Part shown: positions 57,628 through 64,000 of the stretch, piece after piece
Layout of the letters: every line of letters starts with the position of its first letter
Numbering within the stretch: the first letter of the stretch is position 1
Assembly (NCBI GenBank): GCA_963760125.1
Contig: CAVXBV010000006.1
Coordinates: 124,001 to 188,000, forward strand
From: RYN-111 sp963760125
GTDB lineage: Bacteria; Actinomycetota; Actinomycetes; Mycobacteriales; SCTD01
Length of the DNA: 64,000 bases
Reading direction: 5' to 3'
Notes under the pieces: model-generated
The model's database searches: none
Seen by the model: the letters and a program-made list of their open reading frames with translations, nothing else
Told to the model about the DNA's origin: nothing
Program-made: the position numbers and the translations under genes

Positions 57628-57719
57628 GACGTGCTCCTCCAGGTGGGGTCTGAGACACGTCGATCCTGCGGGCTGGACCTGTGACGGACCTGTGAGCCAC
57701 CTGGCAACCCCGTCCCGCC

Positions 57720-58727
57720 TCAGCGGGTGTGCAGGCGGATCACCCGGTCCACGAAGGCGATCTTGCGCACGACGGCCGGGGCCAGCACGAACGGGTAGAG
57801 CGGGCCGCGTCCCATGGAGGCGTTCACCTCGTTGAGCCCCAGGGTGAGCTCCAGCCATCGGTCCATCAGCTCCCCGAAGGTCTGGGGCGGGTCGACCGAG
57901 CCGCTGAGACCGAAGCTGGTCGCCGTCTCGAGCGTGTCGTGGATGTGGAGGTAGTGCGCGAACGTCTCCGCCCAGTCCTCGTAGGGGTGCATCGTGGCGT
58001 ACTGGCTGATGTGCCGGTCGACCCACCGCTCGCTGCTGTCGTCCGGCTTCGCGTAGTGCCGGGTGACCGCCTCGCCGTAGTCCTCCCGGTCGTCGCCGAA
58101 CAGCTCACGGCAGGCTGCCAGCAGGTCCGCGTCGGTCATGAGCACCGACCAGTAGTAGTGCCCGATCTCGTGCCGGAAGTGCCCGAGCAGCGTGCGGTAC
58201 GGCTCACCCAGCTGACGGCGCAGCCGCAGCCGGTGCTCGCTGTCGGCCTCGGCGAGGTCGAGCGTGATGACCCCGTTGTCGTGACCGGTGATCACCTTGG
58301 TCACGGCGCTGGAGAGCAGGTCGAACGCGAGGCCGATGCCCGCTTCTTCGTCGCGCGCAGTGATCGGCAGTCCCAGGGACCGCAGCTGGTGCAACAGTCG
58401 GCGCTTGGCGGCCTCCGCCCGTACCCACTCCGCCACGCCCTCGGCGTCGCTGTCGGACGGCCGGGTGCGCGTCAGCGCGCACGAGGCGCACATCGCGCCG
58501 CTGTGCGCCGGGACCAGCCAGGAGCAGCCGGTCAGCGGCCGGGTGGCGCACCGGTTCCACGAGCGGGTCGACCGGGTGAGGTCCAGCAGCCGCCCGTCAC
58601 CCACGTCGGTGAGGGCGACCACCTCGCCCCGCTCGTGGTCGAACCCGAGGGGCGACTGGCAGCGCAGGCACAGGTCGTCGCCGAAGAAGACGACTTGACC
58701 GCAGTGGTCACAGCTGAAGGCGCGCAA
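57720..58727 (-). CDS. Zinc-binding metallopeptidase with N-terminal zinc ribbon
   Basis: A 335-residue protein. N-terminal zinc ribbon with CDHCGQ and CLRCQSPLGFDH (about 5-30), a second cysteine set CASCALTRT, and a peptidase-like domain with HEIGHYYW (HExxH, about residue 190) and a downstream YATMHPYEDWAETFAHYLHIHDTLETA that could supply the third ligand. This is the putative zinc-binding metallopeptidase family. The TTG at 58727 is my best start, with AAGGAA eight nt upstream; no ATG or GTG lies before the ribbon. It follows the transglutaminase in the four-gene cluster. Confidence 0.82.
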   Translation of the reverse strand: MRAFSCDHCGQVVFFGDDLCLRCQSPLGFDHERGEVVALTDVGDGRLLDLTRSTRSWNRCATRPLTGCSWLVPAHSGAMCASCALTRTRPSDSDAEGVAEWVRAEAAKRRLLHQLRSLGLPITARDEEAGIGLAFDLLSSAVTKVITGHDNGVITLDLAEADSEHRLRLRRQLGEPYRTLLGHFRHEIGHYYWSVLMTDADLLAACRELFGDDREDYGEAVTRHYAKPDDSSERWVDRHISQYATMHPYEDWAETFAHYLHIHDTLETATSFGLSGSVDPPQTFGELMDRWLELTLGLNEVNASMGRGPLYPFVLAPAVVRKIAFVDRVIRLHTR

Positions 58728-58737
58728 CGCGGCTTCC

Positions 58738-59625
58738 TTAGAACAGGACGGGCGTGACGGGCTGCACGTCGACGGACACCTGCAGGGTGCTGCGGGTGCT
58801 CTTGGTGTAGATGACGCCCTTGAGGGGCGGGACGTCTGCGTAGTCCCGCCCGCGGGCGACGACGATGTACCGGGAGTCGGCGCGTTGGTGGTTGGTCGGG
58901 TCGAGGTCGACCCAACCGACTCCTGGAACGAGCACCGACACCCAGGCGTGCGAGGCGTCGGCGCCGACGAGACGGGGCTTGCCGGGCGGAGGAAGGGTTT
59001 CCATGTAGCCGCTGACGTACCCCGCCGACAGGCCAGAAACCCGCAGGCACGCGAGCAGCAGGTGGGCGAAGTCCTGGCAGACGCCCTCCCGCTCGGCCAG
59101 CACGGTCTCCAGGGGAGTGCTGATGGTCGTCGACCCGCTCGCGTAGGTGAAGTCCTGGTGCACGACGTCGAGCAGGTGCGAGAGGGCCTCGCCGAGCGGC
59201 CGGCCCGGGACGAGGACCCTCCCGGCGTACGTCGCGGCGGCGGGCAGGAGCGGCACCATCGGGGACGGCAGGGCCAGCTCCCGCGCGAGCACGTCCGAGG
59301 CCTGTCGGTCGCCCGGGGCGGGGACGCGCGCCACGTCCATGTCCCCCCAGGGCACGGGCTCGCGGTCGATCTCCACGTGGTGCGTCGAGACGACACTCAG
59401 GTCCCGGTGGGGCACCTCCACCCGGAAGTAGGTCGACCGGTTGCCGAAGTAGTCGACGTGCTCGTGCATCTCGTCCGGCAGCGGGGTCACCTCGACGCTG
59501 CGCGCGTGCACCTGCTGCCCGGGTTCGTCGCGCGGCAGCAGGTGGGCGCGGCCGTGGCTGGCACTGACGTCCGCGTCGTAGGTGTACGCCGTGCGGTGCA
59601 CGACCTGGAAGGCGCGGGCGGTCAC
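58738..59625 (-). CDS. Transglutaminase-like cysteine protease-fold protein
   Basis: A 295-residue protein: N-terminal beta domain (about 1-90, VVHRTAYTYDADVSASHGRAHLLPR) and transglutaminase core (about 130-265) with the triad Cys in AEREGVCQDFAHLLLACLR, His in ADASHAWVSVLVPG and Asp in GWVDLDPTN. This is the COG1305 type regularly encoded with ATP-grasp/alpha-E proteins. It may act as an amidase/peptidase or cross-linker. GTG 59625 overlaps the ATP-grasp stop by 4 nt. Confidence 0.9.
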   Translation of the reverse strand: MTARAFQVVHRTAYTYDADVSASHGRAHLLPRDEPGQQVHARSVEVTPLPDEMHEHVDYFGNRSTYFRVEVPHRDLSVVSTHHVEIDREPVPWGDMDVARVPAPGDRQASDVLARELALPSPMVPLLPAAATYAGRVLVPGRPLGEALSHLLDVVHQDFTYASGSTTISTPLETVLAEREGVCQDFAHLLLACLRVSGLSAGYVSGYMETLPPPGKPRLVGADASHAWVSVLVPGVGWVDLDPTNHQRADSRYIVVARGRDYADVPPLKGVIYTKSTRSTLQVSVDVQPVTPVLF

Positions 59626-62111
59626 GCGAGCACCTGCGACAGCGGCACCGGCGGCAGCAGCTCCTCGAAGTAGCTCCGCTCGAGGGCATCGCTGAGCGCG
59701 CGGAGCCGTGCACCGACGACGAGCAGGAAGTCCAGCAGCTCAGCGCGGCGCCCAGCGACCACGGGTGCGGCCACCGCCGCGGCGTACGACGCCCGCACCT
59801 CGACACCGAGGGCTTCGGCCTCCTCGAGAAGGCCTGCGCTGTCGGGGATGTTGCGTAGGTTGTGGCAGAGCCGGTCGAGCTGGTGAGAGACCGAGCGGGG
59901 GTTGCCGCGGTCGACCAGCAGCAGCTCGAGCGTCGTAGTGACCTCGGAGCGCGGGGTGTAGCGACGACGGAAGGTGATGATGCTCTCGGCGGCCACCAGC
60001 ACCGACTCGACGACCAGGCCGTCGACCTCGGCCGTGCGCTGGTCCACCAGAGCGGCACGCAGCAGGGCGACGACCTGCTGGCACCGCTCGAGCCGCCGTC
60101 CCGCCTCCAGGAACTGCCAGCCGAGGTCACGCACCATGCTCTCGGCCGACAAGCCGGCGAGGGCCAGCAGGCTCCCCAGAGATCGCGAGAGCGTCGGCCC
60201 GATGAGCACGTCGCTGAGCTCGCTGCTCCCGGCGTCGCGCAGGTCGTGCAGGCCGTTCTCCAGGGACGCGAGCACCAGCCAGGTGTCCGCCGAGAGCTGG
60301 TCGCGCACCCCGCGGGCGGTCGTCGTGAGGCCGTGGACCGCGTGGGCCAAGGTCCCGGGTCGGCGGACGTCGACGAGCAGGGGCAGCAGGTCGCCTGTCC
60401 AGCGGGTGCCGGTGACCTGCGCGAGCACCTGCAGGAGCGCCGCGACCGACGCCGCTTCGACCGGGCTCCCGCTGTGCGCGACGTCGCGCGTGCGGTCGCG
60501 TACGGCGCGCAGCAGCCGGGTGGTGCTTTCCGCGCGCTCGGTGTAGCGGCCGAACCAGAACAGGTCCTCGGCCATGCGGGGCGAGAGCGCGATGTGCCGC
60601 ACCTCCGAAGGCGTCCCGTCCAGCAACCAGGGGTCCGCGGGAGCCGCGTGCGCGGAGGAGAGCACCCACGCGTCCTTGGCGACGGCGCCTGCCTGCGACG
60701 ACACGAGCAGGCTGCCGGTGCGGGGCGCAACGCGCACCAGCCCCCCGGGCATCACGTGGTACTCCCCGCCCTGGGCGACAGCGAACGTCCGCAGCACCAG
60801 GCTGCGTGGCGCGACCTCGGCCTGCGCGAAGGTGGGCGCCGTGCTCGCCGCCACCTGATCCTGACCGACCCAGAGGTGCGGCTCCGCCTCGACCCGAGCG
60901 CGCAGGGCTCCGCGCTCCGCTGTCGAGAGCTCCCAGAGGAAGAAGCTCGACCGGCTGGTGCCGCGCGAGATCGGCTTGAGGACGAGCTGGTCGAACCGGT
61001 CGCGGACCTGGCGCAGCCCGTCGCGGTCTCCGCACCACCACGTCGCCACCGACGGCAGGGCCAGGTCCTCGTCCAGCAGGTGGCGACTCAGCGCTGGCAG
61101 GTACGGCAGCAGGCCGGGGTTCTCGAGGACCCCGGCACCGAGGGCGTTGACGACCGACACGGTCCCCAATCGGCTCGCCTCGAGCAGGCCCGGCACGCCG
61201 AGCTGCGAGTCGGCGCGCAGCTCGAGTGGGTCGCAGAAGTCGCTGTCGACACGTCGGAGCACGACGTCGACCTGGTCCGATCCGTCGAGTCCGCGCAGCC
61301 AGAGCTTGCCCTCGCGGACGACGAGGTCGGAGCCGGCCACCAGCGGGTAGCCCAGCAGCTGCGACAGGAAGGCCTGGTCGTAGGCGGTCTCGCTCAGCGG
61401 TCCCGAGGTCAGCAGCACCACCCGGGGGGCCTCCGCCGACGCCGGCGCGACCTCCTGCAGTCCGCGGCGCATCGCCTGGAAGAACGGGGCGAGCTGCTCG
61501 ATGCGCGCGTCGCGGTAGGCGCCGGTGAGCACCCGTGAGACGACCCGCCGGTTCTCCATCGCGAAGCCGGCGCCCGAGGGGGACGCGGTGCGGTCGTGGA
61601 GAACCACCCAACGACCCTCGGCGTCGCGCGCGAGATCGGCGGCGACGGTGAACAGCTGGTGCGGGCCCGGCACCCTCAGTCCGTCGCACGCTCGGAGGAA
61701 GCCGTGGTGAGCCAGCACGATCTCGGCCGGCAGCACCCCGGTGTGCAGGGAGGTGCGGTCGCCGTACAGGTCGGCGACGAGGGCGTTGAGGAGCCGAGCG
61801 CGCTGTGCGAGGGCTGGGGCGAGGGCAGCCCACTCGGCAGGGTCGATCAGCAGCGGCACCGGGTCGAGCTGCCACCGTTGCGGCTCCTCGGTGTCCCAGG
61901 TGCGGTAGACCGCGCCGTCGCCGTCGAGCAGCCGGGCTGCGTTCGCGCTGCTGCTGGCGAGCCCGGTGCTCCCGAGCAGGTCCAGCGCCTGCGAGAGCGG
62001 CTGCCAGGCAGGACGGACCGTGCCGTCGGCGCGCAGCATCTCGTCGTAGCCCGGACGAGGACGGGAGCGGTAGGCCTCGACCAGACCTGGTCCGGCGGTG
62101 GTGGGAAGCAC
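59622..62111 (-). CDS. Circularly permuted ATP-grasp fused to alpha-E domain
   Basis: An 829-residue fusion. Residues 1-500 are a circularly permuted ATP-grasp type 2 domain (YDEMLRADGTVRPAWQPLS start, DRTASPSGAGFAMENRRVVSR nucleotide region, VLKPISRGTSRSSFF and PRSLVLRTFAVAQGGEYHVMPGGLVRVA). Residues 510-829 are the all-helical alpha-E domain (LSPRMAEDLFWFGRYTERAESTTRLLRAV). The pair, often separate genes, is predicted to be an amide- or peptide-bond-forming enzyme. GTG 62111 overlaps the upstream TAG. Neighbouring transglutaminase genes support a peptide synthesis and processing pathway. Confidence 0.9.
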   Translation of the reverse strand: MLPTTAGPGLVEAYRSRPRPGYDEMLRADGTVRPAWQPLSQALDLLGSTGLASSSANAARLLDGDGAVYRTWDTEEPQRWQLDPVPLLIDPAEWAALAPALAQRARLLNALVADLYGDRTSLHTGVLPAEIVLAHHGFLRACDGLRVPGPHQLFTVAADLARDAEGRWVVLHDRTASPSGAGFAMENRRVVSRVLTGAYRDARIEQLAPFFQAMRRGLQEVAPASAEAPRVVLLTSGPLSETAYDQAFLSQLLGYPLVAGSDLVVREGKLWLRGLDGSDQVDVVLRRVDSDFCDPLELRADSQLGVPGLLEASRLGTVSVVNALGAGVLENPGLLPYLPALSRHLLDEDLALPSVATWWCGDRDGLRQVRDRFDQLVLKPISRGTSRSSFFLWELSTAERGALRARVEAEPHLWVGQDQVAASTAPTFAQAEVAPRSLVLRTFAVAQGGEYHVMPGGLVRVAPRTGSLLVSSQAGAVAKDAWVLSSAHAAPADPWLLDGTPSEVRHIALSPRMAEDLFWFGRYTERAESTTRLLRAVRDRTRDVAHSGSPVEAASVAALLQVLAQVTGTRWTGDLLPLLVDVRRPGTLAHAVHGLTTTARGVRDQLSADTWLVLASLENGLHDLRDAGSSELSDVLIGPTLSRSLGSLLALAGLSAESMVRDLGWQFLEAGRRLERCQQVVALLRAALVDQRTAEVDGLVVESVLVAAESIITFRRRYTPRSEVTTTLELLLVDRGNPRSVSHQLDRLCHNLRNIPDSAGLLEEAEALGVEVRASYAAAVAAPVVAGRRAELLDFLLVVGARLRALSDALERSYFEELLPPVPLSQVLA

Positions 62112-64000
62112 TAGGGCAGGCTGCTGCGTCGCAGGTCGAGAGTCCGCGGATACTCCCCGCTCGGTGCGGCGAGCGCCGCGTCGAGGGCCGCGAGGTCCAC
62201 CGGGCCGGCCGTGTGGCCATGAGGCACGAAGCGCGCCGTACGACGCGACTCGGCCTCGCCGGCGTTGACCGGGAAGGTGTCGTACGCCCGGCCTCCGGGG
62301 TGCACGACGTGGTAGGTGCAGCCACCCACCGACCGGCCGTTCCAGCGGTCGACGACGTCGAAGACCAGCGGGGCGTGCACCTTGATCGAGGGGTGCAGCG
62401 CGGACCAGGGCTGCCACGCGCGGTAGCGCACACCAGCGACGAACGTGCCGGGCGTTCCGGTCGGGGACAGCGGCACGGGGCGGCCGTTGCAGGTGACGAC
62501 GTACCGGTCCGCGGTCGAGCCGGTGACCTGGACCTGCAGCCGCTCGACGGAGGAGTCGACGTACCTCGCCGTTCCCGAACCGGTGGACTCCTCCCCCAGC
62601 ACGTGCCAGGGCTCGATGGCCGCGCGGAGCTCCAGGGTGACACCGGCGACCTCCACCTGCCCGAGCCGCGGGAAGCGGAACTCCAGGAAGGGCGCGAGCC
62701 ACGAGGTCTCGAAGGCGAACCCGTGCTCACGCAGATCGCCTGCCACGTCGGCGATGTCCGCCGCGACGAACGCCGGGAGGAGGAAGCGGTCGTGCAACTC
62801 GGTCCCCCAACGCACCAGCCGGCCGGTGTACGGCTCGTCCCAGAACCGGGCGACGAGGGCCCGCACGAGCAGCGCCTGCACGAGCGACATCTGCGGATGC
62901 GGGGGCATCTCGAAGCCGCGCAGCTCCAGCAGCCCCAGCCGACCTCGTTCGCTGTCCGGGCTGAACAGCTTGTCGACGCAGAACTCCGCCCGGTGGGTGT
63001 TGCCGGTCAGGTCGGTGAGCAGGTGGCGCAGCGCCCGGTCCACGTCCCAGGGCCGGGGGTCTTCTGCAGCGGCCAGCTCGGCGAACGCGATCTCGAGCTC
63101 GTAGAGCGCCTCGTGCCGCGCCTCGTCGACGCGCGGTGCCTGGCTGGTCGGTCCGATGAAGGCGCCCGAGAACAGGTAGGACAGCGACGGGTGGTGCTGC
63201 CAGTAGGTGAGCATGCTGACGAGCAGGTCCGGTCGGCGCAGCAGCGGGCTGTCCGCAGGCGTCGTCCCACCGAGGGTGAGGTGGCTCCCGCCGCCGGTGC
63301 CGGTGTGGGTGCCGTCGTGGGCGAACTTCTCGGTGCTCAAGCCGTTCTCGCGGGCCAGCCGGGCGACGGTTCCGGTGATCTCGACCAGCTCGTCCCACGA
63401 CCCGGCCGGGTGCACGTTGACCTCGACGACGCCGGGGTCCGGCGTGACCGACAGGGTCCGCAGCCTCGGGTCACCAGCCAGCGGGTACCCCTCGAGCACG
63501 ACCGGTGTCCCGACGACGGCGGCCGCCCGCTCGACGGCGGCGACGAGCCGCAGGCCGGCGTCCGCGGTGTCGAGCGGCGGCAGGAACACGTGCACGTGGC
63601 CGTCCCGTGCTTCGACGGCAAGGGCCGTCCGAGGGGTGTCCGGGCCGAGCTCGACGACGACGGCCGGACCGTCCGGGAGGTCGAGGGCCATCAGGGCGGC
63701 GAACGGCGAGGCGTCGGGGCTCCCCGGCGGCGGCTCCCAGCCCAGGGCGTCCAGCGGCAGGCGCATGCCGACCGGCGACGTGCCCGGCAGCAGGAACAGG
63801 TGGCCGCGGCGGGTCCGCCAGGGCGCGGTCCCCCACCCCCTGTCGACGGGGAACAGCGGAAGCACCCAGCCCGCGGGACCGTCGGTGGGTGCGGCAAGGC
63901 GGGCGATGGCGAGCTCGCGGGAGGAGGGTGCGACGAGCGCCGGGTCCGTCGGATCGGCGTCGACGGCGGGGGGCGCGCCCGCCGGCAGCCGCGACTGCTC
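62111..64000 (-). CDS. DUF2126 protein (transglutaminase-DUF2126 C-terminal part), partial
   Basis: The 629 visible codons are the C-terminal part; the 5' end lies beyond the right edge. They match DUF2126: GTSPVGMRLPLDALGW, EVNVHPAGSWDELVEIT, ENGLSTEKFAHDGTHTGTGGGSHLTLGG, RRPDLLVSMLTYWQHHPSLSYLFSGAFIGPTSQAPRVDEAR and NTHRAEFCVDKLFSP. In full-length relatives a transglutaminase domain precedes this region. His-rich motifs suggest metal or substrate binding. It heads the four-gene cluster. Confidence 0.9.
   Translation of the reverse strand, partial: EQSRLPAGAPPAVDADPTDPALVAPSSRELAIARLAAPTDGPAGWVLPLFPVDRGWGTAPWRTRRGHLFLLPGTSPVGMRLPLDALGWEPPPGSPDASPFAALMALDLPDGPAVVVELGPDTPRTALAVEARDGHVHVFLPPLDTADAGLRLVAAVERAAAVVGTPVVLEGYPLAGDPRLRTLSVTPDPGVVEVNVHPAGSWDELVEITGTVARLARENGLSTEKFAHDGTHTGTGGGSHLTLGGTTPADSPLLRRPDLLVSMLTYWQHHPSLSYLFSGAFIGPTSQAPRVDEARHEALYELEIAFAELAAAEDPRPWDVDRALRHLLTDLTGNTHRAEFCVDKLFSPDSERGRLGLLELRGFEMPPHPQMSLVQALLVRALVARFWDEPYTGRLVRWGTELHDRFLLPAFVAADIADVAGDLREHGFAFETSWLAPFLEFRFPRLGQVEVAGVTLELRAAIEPWHVLGEESTGSGTARYVDSSVERLQVQVTGSTADRYVVTCNGRPVPLSPTGTPGTFVAGVRYRAWQPWSALHPSIKVHAPLVFDVVDRWNGRSVGGCTYHVVHPGGRAYDTFPVNAGEAESRRTARFVPHGHTAGPVDLAALDAALAAPSGEYPRTLDLRRSSLP

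Noticed and set aside
60127..62730. 867-codon minus-strand frame offset from the ATP-grasp gene
   Set aside because: Its translation is Arg/Ala/Pro-rich without domains, whereas the 59622-62111 frame encodes full ATP-grasp and alpha-E domains.
1..64000. Insertion sequences, prophage, CRISPR or rRNA/tRNA genes
   Set aside because: No transposase, integrase, phage structural gene, direct-repeat array or structural RNA signature was found in either strand by reading.

Overview
This window is a gene-dense, very GC-rich (clearly above 70 percent by eye) stretch of an actinomycete (Actinomycetota) chromosome. Evidence: a SigR/RsrA thiol-stress pair whose RsrA cysteines and histidine sit at the same residue numbers as in Streptomyces, a 24-residue bL37-type ribosomal protein, a FasR-type PucR regulator heading a FAS-II operon, actinobacterial HisN, GTG starts, 4-nt GTGA/ATGA overlaps, and many genes with no Shine-Dalgarno but a TANNNT hexamer 6-7 nt upstream of the start (leaderless transcripts). 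The genus cannot be fixed. I see no rRNA, tRNA, CRISPR array, insertion sequence, prophage or att site. No stretch above 300 nt lacks a gene; the largest gaps are 34000-34153, 43948-44090 and 16489-16630.

Layout. 1-72: start of a PdtaS-like kinase, divergent from biotin genes bioF-bioD-bioB-bioA (96-4158), followed by tag glycosylase and a PAS-GAF-GGDEF-EAL protein. 6846-9336: GlxA-type regulator, a tiny membrane protein, a GNAT protein whose tail looks like the biotin synthase auxiliary protein BsaP, and a TauE/SafE exporter. 9350-12731: frameshifted pilT, PepP-like peptidase, DUF5317 protein, bL37 and a hairpin terminator. 12762-16488 (minus): an operon of ECF sigma factor, two membrane proteins, frameshifted galE and a catalytically degenerate epimerase. 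16631-17707: sigR-rsrA with its own SigR-type promoter. 17733-22172: DtxR-family regulator, hydrolase, methyltransferase, DksA/TraR protein, a surface protein and an SRAP (HMCES-like) protein. 22173-26007: branched-chain amino-acid-type ABC transporter with a fused LivM-LivG subunit. 26018-29961: lipoprotein, frameshifted aroA, rsgA, NUDIX hydrolase, unknown protein. 29977-33999: diiron ferritin-like protein with TetR regulator, a lone MCE protein, flavodoxin-like reductase, MaoC hydratase. 34154-41402: GAF-GGDEF-EAL protein with decayed EAL, hisN, DMT transporter, membrane protein, msrA, MFS exporter, MOSC protein. 41399-45377: serA coupled to a D-2-hydroxyglutarate dehydrogenase-like flavoprotein, and an HtrA protease. 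45416-54500: an SDR and a complete-looking FAS-II operon (fasR, fabD, fabH, acpP, fabF, accD-like, fabG, hydrolase, fabI). 54546-57627: PPOX protein under a KstR-like palindrome, a protein of the group often named 3-methyladenine glycosylase, gamma carbonic anhydrase, methyltransferase, secreted repeat protein. 57720-64000 (minus): an amidoligase-type cluster of DUF2126/transglutaminase protein, circularly permuted ATP-grasp fused to alpha-E, transglutaminase and zinc metallopeptidase.

The most unusual items are the GNAT-BsaP fusion near the biotin genes, the ATP-grasp/transglutaminase/metallopeptidase cluster, the sigma-factor operon with an epimerase that has lost its Tyr-Lys pair, two regulatory palindromes that contain the stop codon of the upstream gene, and the systematic leaderless promoter grammar. 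Three conserved genes (pilT, galE, aroA) each carry one extra base; this is either real decay or, more likely, sequence error.
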